A stretch of 64,000 bases of DNA. Origin: Peribacillus tepidiphilus (GTDB lineage Bacteria; Bacillota; Bacilli; Bacillales; DSM-1321). The stretch covers positions 62,001-126,000 of the forward strand of contig NZ_WIAQ01000007.1 in NCBI RefSeq assembly GCF_009466385.1, in the 5' to 3' direction. Below, piece after piece: positions 39,007 to 48,233 of this stretch. The notes below the pieces were generated by a model. The model was not told the origin of the DNA, did not search any database, and saw nothing but the letters and a program-made list of their open reading frames with translations. Positions within the stretch are counted from its first letter, which is position 1; every line of letters begins with the position of its first letter. Made by a program: the position numbers and the translations under genes.

Positions 39007-39666
39007 ATGGAGATCGAAAGAATAAATGAGCATACGGTGAAGTTTTACATTTCTTACATGGATATAGAGGAAAGAGGCTTTGATCGCGATGAAATCTGGT
39101 ATAATCGCGAAAAAAGTGAGGAGCTCTTTTGGGAAATGATGGATGAAATTAATCACGAAGAAGATTTTTCCATTGAAGGTCCGTTATGGATACAGGTACA
39201 AGCCTTAGACAGAGGCCTTGAAGTCTTAGTGACGAAGGCTCATTTAAGTAAGGATTTACAAGCTTCTTTTGATGAAGAAAAACTCAAGGATCTGCCTGTT
39301 GATGACCGAATTGAATCCCTTCTCGACCAGCATTTTAAACCAAAATCTACTGATTCTGATCATTCTGAATTTGAAGATGAGCCGCTTGATTTCGTCCTCA
39401 TGTTCAATGATATTGAAGATGTGATTTCTTTAAGTAAGCGGAGCGGGCTCGAAGGTTTCCAAACAAAGCTCTATTCCTTTGAAGGTAAATACTATCTCTA
39501 TGTTGAGTTTGTGGAAGAGGAGATTGAAGAAGAGGACATTGATAATATATTAAGCATTCTTTTGGAATATGGTCATGAATCACAGCTAACGATTCATAGA
39601 TTAGAGGAATATGGAAAAGTCATTATCCAAGAGGATGTATTCAATAAATTGAATCAATATTTCTAA
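39007..39666 (+). CDS. mecA: Clp adapter MecA
   Basis: 219 residues, ATG after GAAGGGAGAGGG. The N-terminal domain (MEIERINEHTVKFYISYMDIEERGF...) binds substrates such as ComK; the C-terminal domain (from about residue 120, PLDFVLMFNDIEDVISLSKR) binds ClpC and promotes its assembly. MecA delivers ComK to ClpCP and so blocks competence until quorum signals act. The very acidic linker between the domains is typical. Confidence 0.95.
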   Translation: MEIERINEHTVKFYISYMDIEERGFDRDEIWYNREKSEELFWEMMDEINHEEDFSIEGPLWIQVQALDRGLEVLVTKAHLSKDLQASFDEEKLKDLPVDDRIESLLDQHFKPKSTDSDHSEFEDEPLDFVLMFNDIEDVISLSKRSGLEGFQTKLYSFEGKYYLYVEFVEEEIEEEDIDNILSILLEYGHESQLTIHRLEEYGKVIIQEDVFNKLNQYF

Positions 39667-39680
39667 TCATAGATGATCAG

Positions 39681-39708
39681 CCGATTTCTCATGAGAAATC
39701 GGTTTTTT
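39681..39708 (+). terminator. terminator of mecA
   Basis: CCGATTTCTC/GAGAAATCGG with a two-base loop, followed by six T. Confidence 0.88.
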
Positions 39709-39848
39709 ATATATAGAATAAATAAGCCCAATTAAAACAAATAGGTATAGATTGAATATAAAATATAATTTATGATTAACTAAGGTAAATTATGTAAGTC
39801 CATATTTAGTTTTTTCCATTTGTTTGCTTTGGTTTTGAGGTGAGTGGA

Positions 39849-41360
39849 ATGAAGAATACAGTTAGGTTAGGCATTTTTATCGTTTTATTATGTATTATTT
39901 GGTACTTGTTGAAGGATCATGTGCAAGGAGGATTTTTTGGTTTTTTTAGTTTACTTATTACATTTTCTTCCATTGTAATGGGTTTTGTCATATTTCTTGA
40001 AAACCGGCATCCAACCCAAACGTTGACGTGGCTTGTCGTTTTCGGTGCATTCCCGTTATTAGGCTTCATTTTTTATTTATTATTTGGGCGCAATTATCGC
40101 AAGGAAAAAATGTATCGTAAAAAATATTTTTTGGATAAGCAAGCGTTTTTAAAAATTGAAGGTGAGCGAGATGTCAGTGAAAAAAAACTGAATGAAATAG
40201 GTGAACATAATCGGAAGCTGTTTCATTTAGCACAAAAATTAGGGAATAGTCCAATTTCTTTTGCTACAGAAACGAAAGTTCTCACAAATGGTGATGAAAC
40301 GTTTTCTCATATTCTTGAATCATTAAAAAACGCAAAGCATCATATTCATATCCAGTATTATATTGTTCGTGATGATCATATTGGGAGAGAGATTAAATCC
40401 ATTTTAATGGATCGGGCAAAGAACGGTGTTAAGGTTCGTTTTTTATACGATGCGGTGGGATCCTGGACGTTGCCTAAGGCTTATATTAAAGATTTGCGAA
40501 ATGCAGGGGTTGAAGTGGCTCCGTTTGGTCCTGTTAAACTTCCTTTTTTAAACAATAAATTTAACTTCAGAAACCATAGAAAAATTATCGTCATTGATGG
40601 GGATATAGGCTTTGTTGGAGGCTTGAATATCGGGGATGAATATTTAGGACGAAGTAAAAGCTTTGGTTTTTGGCGGGACACGCATTTAATGGCTAAAGGA
40701 GAAGCCGTACGTTCTCTGCAGCTTATATTTCTCCAAGATTGGTACTATAGTACAAACCATAGTTTTTTGACAGATGAGTATTTATCGCCTAGCCTTCCGC
40801 TTGAGCATAAACATGGCGGTGTGCAAATGATTGCAGGTGGTCCGGATAATGAGTGGAGTGTTATTAAAGATATTTTCTTTTCTATGATCACTTCTGCCAA
40901 AGAATCCGTCTGGATTGCTTCTCCTTATTTTATCCCTGATGAGGATATATTCCAGGCCTTGAAGGTAGCTGCATTAAGCGGTGTAGACGTTCGACTTCTT
41001 GTTCCTCAAAATCCTGATAAATGGATCGTTTGGCATGCTTCTCGATCCTATTTTCCTGATTTATTGGAAGCCGGAGTCAGAATTTTTGCATATAAACGAG
41101 GATTTTTGCACAGCAAAATTGTCATCATTGATAAGGAGCTAGCTTCAATCGGTACATCCAATATGGATATGAGAAGCTTTCATTTGAATTTTGAAGTAAA
41201 TGCGTTTTTATATAAAACAAACAGTACGAAAAAGCTAGTTCAGGACTATTTGGATGATTTAAAAGAGGCACAAGAGCTTTTCATTGACTCCTTTAATAAA
41301 AGACATATCGGGATCAAGATTCTTGAATCCTTTTGCAGATTACTTTCGCCATTGTTATAG
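39849..41360 (+). CDS. cls: cardiolipin synthase (phospholipase D family)
   Basis: 503 residues from the ATG at 39849, behind GAGGTGAG; the GTG at 39840 overlaps that site. Two N-terminal membrane helices (about 8-28 and 36-58, then a third near 70) are followed by two HKD motifs: H243-R-K...D (NHRKIIVIDG) and H421-S-K...D (LHSKIVIIDK). It joins two phosphatidylglycerol molecules to cardiolipin at the membrane. B. subtilis has yjbE at this spot and cls elsewhere. Confidence 0.92.
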   Translation: MKNTVRLGIFIVLLCIIWYLLKDHVQGGFFGFFSLLITFSSIVMGFVIFLENRHPTQTLTWLVVFGAFPLLGFIFYLLFGRNYRKEKMYRKKYFLDKQAFLKIEGERDVSEKKLNEIGEHNRKLFHLAQKLGNSPISFATETKVLTNGDETFSHILESLKNAKHHIHIQYYIVRDDHIGREIKSILMDRAKNGVKVRFLYDAVGSWTLPKAYIKDLRNAGVEVAPFGPVKLPFLNNKFNFRNHRKIIVIDGDIGFVGGLNIGDEYLGRSKSFGFWRDTHLMAKGEAVRSLQLIFLQDWYYSTNHSFLTDEYLSPSLPLEHKHGGVQMIAGGPDNEWSVIKDIFFSMITSAKESVWIASPYFIPDEDIFQALKVAALSGVDVRLLVPQNPDKWIVWHASRSYFPDLLEAGVRIFAYKRGFLHSKIVIIDKELASIGTSNMDMRSFHLNFEVNAFLYKTNSTKKLVQDYLDDLKEAQELFIDSFNKRHIGIKILESFCRLLSPLL

Positions 41361-41365
41361 AGATT

Positions 41366-41454
41366 AGGCTGTCCTATACATCCATTCCTAACTCAATATT
41401 AAAAAATTGAGGTAAGACTGATGGAACTGGAAACTTATGGACAGCCTGTTTTTT
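41366..41454 (+). terminator. long hairpin terminator of cls
   Basis: AGGCTGTCC and GGACAGCCT form the base of a hairpin with an inner CTCAAT/ATTGAG stem, followed by GTTTTTTG. Confidence 0.65.
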
Positions 41455-41511
41455 GTGAAAAAGAGGAATTCTGAGTTTAAGTAGCGAATGATCATAGCAG
41501 GAGGTGACGTC

Positions 41512-42705
41512 ATGCTCGTAGCAAGAAGAAAAAACGGCGAGTTGATTATTGTAAAGAGAGAACTACCCACAAAAATGGTCCAAGAACTAAGGAAGGAGTT
41601 ATTGTATTGTCCTTGTTGTAATCAAAAGGTCATTCTCAAGTTTGGTACGGTTAAGATCCCTCATTTTTCCCACATAGCACATGCTGAATGCAGAGCAGCC
41701 TCAGAATCAGAAACCCAGTTACATTTAGAAGGAAAGTGGCAGCTTTACGAGTGGTTGAAAAGGCAACAACTCAATCCCCAGTTAGAATATTTCTTACCTA
41801 CTACTCATCAAAGATCCGATCTATTTTTTGAAAAAGACGATAGAAAATACGCGATTGAATTTCAATGCTCTGTCATTCCGAAAGAAGAAGTTGTTTTACG
41901 GACTAAAAAGTATCTAGAAGCAGGGATTTCCCCCATTTGGATTCTTTCTCACACTTTTTTGAAAAGAAAAAACGGTGGAGAAATCCATCTGTCTGAATTT
42001 CTTTGGACTTTTCTTACAGGAAGCCTTGAAGCCCCTCATCTTTTCTTTTTTTCACCCGAAACGCAGCTGCTGACAAAACTTCAAAACCCATATTCTTTTT
42101 CCTCAAGAGTGATCTTCCCTCTCATCACATCAAAATCGATTGGCCCCATTTTATGGACTGACTTATTTAAAGAGACCAAAGTTCAATCTTCCGCTTATAT
42201 TAAACCATGGTTAAAGAAAAAAGAGCATTGGAAAAGGTGTGCACACCTTTCTGCAGGTTCACACCATACATTTTTTAACTCCATGTATCTTTCAGGTCTG
42301 TCACCATCAACACTCCCAAATGAAATCGGAATACCTGTTCAGTATGGCTACCTTATTGAAACACCGCCGATCCAATGGCAATTTTGGATTTGGTATGATG
42401 TTTTGAGGAAAAAAGAAACAGGGAGTTATTTTTCTTTGTTGGAATTGAAAAAGGCAGTTATGAATAGGGTAGAAAAAGGGGATATTAAACTACGCAACTT
42501 ACCGTTCATGCTACCTCAAGATGTGATGAGACCAGTCGAAGAATATTTTTCTTTACTTGCCGGACTTGGAGTAATCCAAAGGCTTACACAACATAAGCAC
42601 CAGGTGTTAAAAAAGCTTTCCCCTTCAACTATACTAAATGAAGAGGAACAGAAAATGTTTCATGAAACATTGAAGCATGTTATCCTAAAACATATAAAAA
42701 CATAG
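41512..42705 (+). CDS. coiA: competence protein CoiA
   Basis: 397 residues from the ATG at 41512, behind GGAGGTGACGTC; an in-frame ATG further up has no site. N-terminal Cys-rich segment LYCPCCNQKVILKFG...PHFSH (residues 32-54), then a restriction-nuclease-like domain with RSDLFFEK and YAIEFQCS (D and E-x-Q of a PD-(D/E)xK site). CoiA is needed for processing or recombination of transforming DNA. Competence genes med, comZ and mecA are also in this window. Confidence 0.9.
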   Translation: MLVARRKNGELIIVKRELPTKMVQELRKELLYCPCCNQKVILKFGTVKIPHFSHIAHAECRAASESETQLHLEGKWQLYEWLKRQQLNPQLEYFLPTTHQRSDLFFEKDDRKYAIEFQCSVIPKEEVVLRTKKYLEAGISPIWILSHTFLKRKNGGEIHLSEFLWTFLTGSLEAPHLFFFSPETQLLTKLQNPYSFSSRVIFPLITSKSIGPILWTDLFKETKVQSSAYIKPWLKKKEHWKRCAHLSAGSHHTFFNSMYLSGLSPSTLPNEIGIPVQYGYLIETPPIQWQFWIWYDVLRKKETGSYFSLLELKKAVMNRVEKGDIKLRNLPFMLPQDVMRPVEEYFSLLAGLGVIQRLTQHKHQVLKKLSPSTILNEEEQKMFHETLKHVILKHIKT

Positions 42706-42780
42706 TGGAAATGCAGGAATTTTTCTCGAAATCAAGAAATAGTAGGAAGTAGGAATTTTTTGATAGATTGGAGGATCACG

Positions 42781-44595
42781 ATGACACAGGAAACAAAAGC
42801 AAAAACATTACCTGCTCGAAATGAAATTGCCATAGAGGATACTTGGAGGCTTGAAGATATTTTTGCAACAGATGAAGACTGGGAAAAAGAATTCAGTCTG
42901 GTTAAGGAAGAAATTAAGAAAGCTCAATCATTTAAAGGGACATTAGGAGAAAGTGCAGATCAGCTATATGCTGCTCTGCAATTTCAGGATTCTTTAACGG
43001 AGCGTTTAGGTAAGCTATATGCATATGCTCACATGAGATACGATCAAGATACGACCAATTCCTTTTATCAAGGTATGGATGACCGAATTAAGACCGTCTA
43101 TACTCAGGCTTCAAGTGAGCTATCTTACATAGTCCCTGAAATCTTAAGTATCGAGGAAGAAAAACTCAAACAATTCTTGCAGGAAAAAGAAGAGCTGAGA
43201 TTATATGAGCATGCTCTAGATGAAATCAATCTTCAGCGTCCTCACGTGCTTTCCGCTGAACAGGAGGCGCTGCTTGCACAGGCTTCAGAGGTCATGAATG
43301 CTTCTAGCAATACATTTGGCATGCTGAACAATGCAGATCTTGAGTTTCCATCCATAAAGGACGAGGATGGTGAGGAGGTTCAGATCACACATGGTCGTTA
43401 CATTCGCTTCCTCGAAAGTGAAGATCGACGTGTGCGCGAGGATGCCTTTAAAGCCGTTTATGAAACGTACGGCAAGTTCCAGAACACATTTGCCAGTACA
43501 TTAGCGGGCACTGTGAAAAAAGATAACTTCAATGCAAAGGTTCGTCATTATAACTCTGCCCGTCATGCTGCTTTAAGCAACAATAATATCCCGGAATCTG
43601 TTTACGACAATCTTGTGAACACTGTAAATAAAAATCTTCATTTACTGCATCGCTATGTGGACCTTCGCAAAAAGGTGCTTGGTATTGAAGAGCTCCATAT
43701 GTACGATTTGTATACACCGCTTGTAAAAGATGTAAAAATGAAGGTAACATATGATGAGGCAAAGGAATATCTTTTAAAAGGACTTGCGCCACTTGGAGAA
43801 GAATATGTGAACGTGTTAAAGGAAGGATTCAATAACCGCTGGGTTGATGTTCACGAAAATAAAGGAAAACGAAGCGGGGCGTATTCATCTGGTGCGTATG
43901 GAACCAATCCGTATATATTGATGAACTGGCAGGACAACGTAAATAATCTATTTACGCTTGCCCATGAATTCGGGCACTCTGTCCATAGCTATTATACGAG
44001 AAAATATCAGCCGTATCCGTACGGGAATTATTCGATATTTGTAGCGGAAGTTGCTTCGACCTGCAATGAAAACCTATTAAATGATTATTTGTTAAAAACA
44101 ATTGACGATGACAAGAAGCGCCTATATCTCCTCAATCATTATTTAGAAGGATTCCGAGGCACAGTTTTCCGTCAAACCATGTTTGCTGAATTCGAACATC
44201 TAATCCATATGAAGGCTCAAGAAGGAGAGGCATTGACAGCTGAGCTTTTAACAAAAGAATATTACGCCTTAAACAAAAAATACTTTGGCGATAACATTCA
44301 TATTGATGAAGAAATCGGTCTTGAGTGGGCACGCATTCCTCACTTCTATTACAACTATTATGTTTATCAGTATGCTACAGGCTTCAGTGCTGCTACAGCA
44401 TTAAGCAAGCAAATCCTAGAAGAAGGCCAGCCTGCTGTCGAACGATACATTGAATTCTTGAAGGCTGGTAGCTCGGATTATCCAATTGAAGTGCTCAAAA
44501 AAGCTGGTGTAGACATGACAAAGGCCGAACCAATCAAAGATGCACTAAAAGTATTCGAAGAAAAACTAACGGAAATGGAAGAGTTATTGAAATAA
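42781..44595 (+). CDS. pepF: oligoendopeptidase F PepF
   Basis: 604 residues from the ATG at 42781, behind TTGGAGG. M3-family zinc metallopeptidase; the HEFGH motif is at residues 395-399 (LAHEFGHSVHS) with a downstream Glu in EVASTCNE as third ligand. It cuts short peptides in the cytoplasm. Full length, whereas the gene in some B. subtilis strains is annotated differently. Followed by a strong terminator, then a large repeat array. Confidence 0.94.
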   Translation: MTQETKAKTLPARNEIAIEDTWRLEDIFATDEDWEKEFSLVKEEIKKAQSFKGTLGESADQLYAALQFQDSLTERLGKLYAYAHMRYDQDTTNSFYQGMDDRIKTVYTQASSELSYIVPEILSIEEEKLKQFLQEKEELRLYEHALDEINLQRPHVLSAEQEALLAQASEVMNASSNTFGMLNNADLEFPSIKDEDGEEVQITHGRYIRFLESEDRRVREDAFKAVYETYGKFQNTFASTLAGTVKKDNFNAKVRHYNSARHAALSNNNIPESVYDNLVNTVNKNLHLLHRYVDLRKKVLGIEELHMYDLYTPLVKDVKMKVTYDEAKEYLLKGLAPLGEEYVNVLKEGFNNRWVDVHENKGKRSGAYSSGAYGTNPYILMNWQDNVNNLFTLAHEFGHSVHSYYTRKYQPYPYGNYSIFVAEVASTCNENLLNDYLLKTIDDDKKRLYLLNHYLEGFRGTVFRQTMFAEFEHLIHMKAQEGEALTAELLTKEYYALNKKYFGDNIHIDEEIGLEWARIPHFYYNYYVYQYATGFSAATALSKQILEEGQPAVERYIEFLKAGSSDYPIEVLKKAGVDMTKAEPIKDALKVFEEKLTEMEELLK

Positions 44596-44600
44596 GAAGA

Positions 44601-44656
44601 GAACTGACTCATCCCCCTATGGCGTATAGACCATAGGAGGGGTGAGTCAGTTTTAT
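44601..44656 (+). terminator. terminator of pepF
   Basis: AACTGACTCATCCCCCTATGG pairs almost fully with CCATAGGAGGGGTGAGTCAGTT, followed by TTATTATTG. Confidence 0.9.
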
Positions 44657-44726
44657 TATTGTTGTTGAAGGATCTACATTTGATTGTGTAATCGGAAAGC
44701 TTTTGATGGATGGCTGATCATTTAAG

Positions 44727-45300
44727 CTGACGACCGAACTATTGTTCTTAACGACCGAAATAATTGAGCTGACGACCGATATAATTGAGCTAACGGCCGA
44801 TATAATTGGTTGACGACCGATATAATTGAGCTGACGACCGAAATATTGTTCTTAATGACCGATATAATTGAACTGACGGCCGAAATAATTGAGCTGACGA
44901 CCGAAATAATTGGCTGACGACCGAAATAATTGGCTGACGACCGAAATAATTGGCTGATGACCGATATAATTGAACTGACGACCGAAATAATTGGCTGATG
45001 ACCGAAATAATTGGCTGATGACCGATATAATTGAACTGACGACCGAAATAATTGAGCTGACGACCGATATAATTGAACTGACGACCGAAATAATTGAGCT
45101 GACGACCGAAATAATTGGCTGACGACCGATATAATTGAACTGATGACCGATATAATTGAACTGACGACCGAAATAATTGAGCTGACGACCGATATAATTG
45201 GCTGACGACCGAAATATTGTTCTTAACGACCGATATATATTAGCTGACGGTCGAAATATTCCTCTTAACGACCGATATTTTGAACTAATGGACGATATAA
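44727..45300 (+). repeat. about 28-unit tandem array, GACGACCG family
   Basis: Roughly 28 units of 19-22 bases, consensus GACGACCGAWATAATTG followed by GCT, AGCT or AACT. Variants GATGACC, AACGACC and GACGGCC are scattered. Largest array of this family in the window, set between the pepF terminator and minus-strand genes. The 162-codon minus-strand open frame across it is repeat-derived. Confidence 0.96.
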
Positions 45301-45440
45301 TATACATAAAAGTCAGCAGAATGGTAGATCTATCATGCAAAGTATCCGTTATATCCCGTAGATTATCCGATATTTATATAGAGTAAATTCTCCCTACCTT
45401 CTTAGCAGAAAATTTTTATTTTAAAATATGATTCCTTTCA

Positions 45441-45614
45441 TTAAAACCCTCTAAATCTATTCCGGTGGGTGAGTGAGAAAAGGAAGCAAAAGATGCTAAA
45501 GAATAGAAAGGGAGTACTTATAAAGAGTGGGAACATCTCCATTAAAGCAAGTAAATGTGTAAAAAAAGCGACAATTATTAGGACAAGGAAAGAAAATAAA
45601 GCCAGCTTACTCAT
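45441..45614 (-). CDS. 57-residue membrane protein
   Basis: Read on the minus strand from 45614: AAAGGAGG lies six bases before an ATG, and the 57-codon frame gives MSKLALFSFLVLIIVAFFTH, a second hydrophobic stretch (about residues 30-48) and a basic tail HRNRFRGF before TAA. The strong ribosome site and two clean helices support a real gene. Too short for usual gene finders. Family not recognised. Confidence 0.6.
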   Translation of the reverse strand: MSKLALFSFLVLIIVAFFTHLLALMEMFPLFISTPFLFFSIFCFLFSLTHRNRFRGF

Positions 45615-45691
45615 AGGAACCTCCTTTTAAAAATGCTTGTTTCTATAAAATACGGTCTCAGTCATGACTTTATTCTTAGAATTTGACAATA

Positions 45692-45709
45692 TTGTGAAAT
45701 AACTAACAA
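45692..45709 (+). promoter_or_regulatory. Rex/ResD-like site upstream of the RoxS-type RNA
   Basis: TTGTGAAATAACTAACAA resembles the Rex operator (TTGTGAAN...TTCACAA; left half exact, right half partial), and TTGTGAAAT also fits a ResD box. In B. subtilis roxS is activated by ResD and repressed by Rex. Confidence 0.5.
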
Positions 45710-45713
45710 TCTA

Positions 45714-45745
45714 TTGAAAAGGGCAGCTTACATCTGATATATTAT
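45714..45745 (+). promoter_or_regulatory. promoter of the RoxS-type RNA
   Basis: TTGAAA (45714-45719) and TATATT (45738-45743) with an 18-base spacer and TG just upstream of the -10; start of the RNA expected near 45750. Confidence 0.55.
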
Positions 45746-45749
45746 GAGT

Positions 45750-45866
45750 GTGAAGTTGATCACAAGCAAACATATACCCCTTTGTTTGACCGTGAAAAAT
45801 TTCTCCCATCCCCTTTGTTCGTATGAATAGAAAAAACCCTGCCAATCCCTGCAGGGTTTTTTCACT
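45750..45866 (+). ncRNA. roxS: RoxS/RsaE-type small regulatory RNA
   Basis: About 115 bases from a promoter to a strong terminator (AAAAAACCCTGC/GCAGGGTTTTTT, 45831-45864). It contains two C-rich seed motifs, ATACCCCTTTGTTTGA and CCCATCCCCTTTG, separated by GTGAAAAATTTCTC, which is the arrangement I remember for S. aureus RsaE and B. subtilis RoxS. The place between pepF and the spxH homologue also matches RsaE. This RNA pairs with Shine-Dalgarno regions of central-metabolism mRNAs when NAD/NADH balance or respiration changes. Confidence 0.85.
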
Positions 45867-46004
45867 TTTTTTGCCTCATCCCTTTAAAAAACCTCCCCCT
45901 TTTGGACTTCGGAAGGGGAAGAGCATTTTTCCATGAGAAACATGTTTTACCAATGTTTGTTTGGATGACCCGCGCAACTCAGCTCCATCCTATCTCCATG
46001 AAAT

Positions 46005-46895
46005 CTATGCCTCACCAATATATCTCCAAAAAGTTCCGTATTTAGCAGGAATCCTTTCAACAATCTGTCGCAGGACAAGTTTTTTCATTTCAAGTTCCAC
46101 ATCTGATTCTTTCATGTCGTAGACAACTGCAATTTCCTTTGTAGCGACTAAAGTATAATACCGTATGAAGGTTTCCAATGGAGGCAAAGGAGAAGGTGTA
46201 GGTGTCTCAGAAAGGATTTCTTCCAAAATCGTTACATAAACCTCATACGGATAGACTCCTGTTACTTTTATTCCTTCATCCTCAATATTTTGATTAAAGA
46301 AAACGACGGTTGGAATTTCCGTTACTTCCATCTCTGTCGTGATCTTTAAGTCACATTGAAACGCTTTTGCTGCAGCATGGGAGTGGATGTCTCTCAAAAA
46401 TTCTTCTACATCCAGTCCGACTGTACGGGCGCACTCCGTTAAAACGGGCATTTCAGAAATGTTTTGCTTTTCCAAGAAAAGCAGCTCTTGCAGCTTTCTC
46501 AAGAAACGAATACCTAAGCGTCTTCCTTGAAGCTCAGCTGCCTTTATGGCAATCGAAGCGTTATAAGGAGTGGAGATGGGATTTTGGAGCCATAGGCTTC
46601 CGTCACAAGACATGCCAGTTCTGCTGGCAGTCTTTTCCCAGACTTCCGCAATCCCTTCGTAGCTTTTACTGCCTTTACTATTCAAATTGGCTAATTTTCC
46701 GCTCAAAACATGCTTTATGCTAAAGTATTTACCATATTGGACCTGAAGCTTTTTTAAATAAGGTTCCATTGCCCAGCATTCAGGGCAAAGAGGATCAATA
46801 AATACATAAATTTCGACAGGTTTTTTGGTGGAGTTTGAACAAAGCTGGGTTTGAAACCAATCGGAAAAACTAATAACGGGCTTTTGAGAACTCAA
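46005..46895 (-). CDS. spxH: ClpXP adapter SpxH (YjbH)
   Basis: 296 residues, TTG start seven bases after AAAGGAGA. DsbA/FrnE-like thioredoxin fold with C37-x2-C40 in [12 protein letters not shown]. In B. subtilis SpxH binds Spx and feeds it to ClpXP, keeping Spx low without stress; here spx lies 7.6 kb away. The N-terminus ([20 protein letters not shown]) lacks the His-rich stretch HCHGH of B. subtilis SpxH, so the zinc-binding part may differ. Confidence 0.92.
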   Translation of the reverse strand: MSSQKPVISFSDWFQTQLCSNSTKKPVEIYVFIDPLCPECWAMEPYLKKLQVQYGKYFSIKHVLSGKLANLNSKGSKSYEGIAEVWEKTASRTGMSCDGSLWLQNPISTPYNASIAIKAAELQGRRLGIRFLRKLQELLFLEKQNISEMPVLTECARTVGLDVEEFLRDIHSHAAAKAFQCDLKITTEMEVTEIPTVVFFNQNIEDEGIKVTGVYPYEVYVTILEEILSETPTPSPLPPLETFIRYYTLVATKEIAVVYDMKESDVELEMKKLVLRQIVERIPAKYGTFWRYIGEA

Positions 46896-46977
46896 CTGCT
46901 TTCTCCTTTCTGGCTAAGAAAGTTAACCTGTTTAATCCATAAATTTATGACATGGTCTTTAAGAATTAATCAAGTCA

Positions 46978-47364
46978 TCATAAGGTTTCTGGTGTGTTTA
47001 TCATGTGTTGGGCAGTTAGTGACAGTCTATGAAATATAAATTCCCGGATTTCCCCGGTTAAATGGACCTCATCCATTGCCTCACTCATACAGGAAAGCCA
47101 TGCTTCTGCTCGAGCCGGAGTCACTTCAAATGGCATATGTCTCGCTCTTAACATAGGATGTCCATGCTCTTCAGTATATAAAGATGGGCCTCCTAAATAT
47201 TGTGTTAAAAATTGCTTTTGCTTTCTTGCAGTTTCTGTTAAATCTTCAGGGAAAATAGGTGATAAAAGCGGATGTTTGCTCACTTTATCATAAAAACAGT
47301 CAATCAGCTCGTACAATTTTTCCTGTCCAATTGCTTCATATGGTGTGAGTGGTTTCTCGGTCAT
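46978..47364 (-). CDS. yjbI: truncated haemoglobin YjbI (group II)
   Basis: 128 residues. Two-on-two globin: the segment MTEKPLTPYEAIGQEKLYELIDCFYDKV starts the fold; the proximal histidine lies in EEHGHPMLRARH, and LGGPSLY is the conserved loop. Group II (trHbO) proteins handle oxygen or NO. Same order as B. subtilis yjbH-yjbI. Downstream of yjbJ on the same strand but separated by a terminator-like gap. Confidence 0.92.
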   Translation of the reverse strand: MTEKPLTPYEAIGQEKLYELIDCFYDKVSKHPLLSPIFPEDLTETARKQKQFLTQYLGGPSLYTEEHGHPMLRARHMPFEVTPARAEAWLSCMSEAMDEVHLTGEIREFIFHRLSLTAQHMINTPETL

Positions 47365-47464
47365 AATCTATACTCCTTCAGCGATTCTGTAAAGTTATTG
47401 TAACAACAGAAAGGTAATATCTCAAACATCTAGCTTACAGGTAAATGTAAAATGATTCCTCACA

Positions 47465-47497
47465 ATAAAAAGCACTCGGGATTTTCACCGAATGCTT
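47465..47497 (-). terminator. terminator of yjbJ on the minus strand
   Basis: AAGCATTCGG and CCGAGTGCTT (minus strand) pair with one G-T, followed by TTTATTG. It lies downstream of yjbJ and upstream of yjbI. Confidence 0.7.
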
Positions 47498-47528
47498 CGT
47501 TGTAGACAAATGATTTTTTTTGCTTTGG

Positions 47529-48203
47529 TCAGCTCAAATACATGTTCAATACTTTTTTTACATAATTCTTCGTTTCTCTGAATGGTGGAATACCATTATA
47601 TTTATCAACATTTCCAGGCCCGGCGTTATAGGCTGCAAGTGCTAGCTCGATATTTCCGTCATATTTATCAAGCATTTGGCGAAGATACTTGCTTCCTCCC
47701 ATAATATTTTCGACAGGATCAAAAACATTTCTTACACCAAGCCATTTTGCCGTAGAGGGCATGAGCTGCATAAGTCCTGAGGCACCAGTATGACTTCTTG
47801 CATTCGGATTAAAATTGGATTCCTGCTGGATGACAGAAGTAATCAATTTTTCAGGTAAATGGTATTTTTCTGCAGCCTGTTTGATCATCTCTTCAAAATT
47901 ATTTACAGAAGCCTTTGCACCATCCTTCACTTCATCCAAGGTGTTCAATACTGGCTGAACAAGGTCCGTTAACATATTTTGTGAATGATCTTTGTACGTG
48001 TCAAGGATTTCAACTACCTCTTTAACGCTTCCTAATGTTGACATAAGTGGGTTGGAATCATTGCTGTCTGATTGATTCAAAAAATCTGCGAGAATCTGTT
48101 GAAACATTCCTTCAGTCGAAGATCCTTGAGACCTATTTGTAGAGCCTGTCATATTTTGAAGTGCTTGTAATTCGATTAATGTTTTCAATTCATTTACTTT
48201 CAA
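47529..48203 (-). CDS. yjbJ: lytic transglycosylase YjbJ (SLT domain)
   Basis: 224 residues if started at the TTG at 48203, which is spaced correctly from GAGGTGAG; the GTG at 48212 overlaps that site. The N-terminal half is helical and without clear homology. The C-terminal half (about 100-224) is a soluble lytic transglycosylase domain with catalytic Glu in VIQQESNFNP, then GASGLMQLMPSTA and ALAAYNAGPGNV. It cleaves peptidoglycan glycan strands. No signal peptide is obvious, as noted for such Bacillus enzymes. Matches yjbJ (cwlQ) by position. Confidence 0.85.
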   Translation of the reverse strand: MKVNELKTLIELQALQNMTGSTNRSQGSSTEGMFQQILADFLNQSDSNDSNPLMSTLGSVKEVVEILDTYKDHSQNMLTDLVQPVLNTLDEVKDGAKASVNNFEEMIKQAAEKYHLPEKLITSVIQQESNFNPNARSHTGASGLMQLMPSTAKWLGVRNVFDPVENIMGGSKYLRQMLDKYDGNIELALAAYNAGPGNVDKYNGIPPFRETKNYVKKVLNMYLS

Positions 48204-48233
48204 TCTTCTCACCTCATGGAGAAAAGGTACTGG

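Noticed and set aside
44852-45340. 162-codon minus-strand frame
   Set aside because: Composed of translated GACGACCG repeats (runs of FRSSANYI-like words); repeat artefact.
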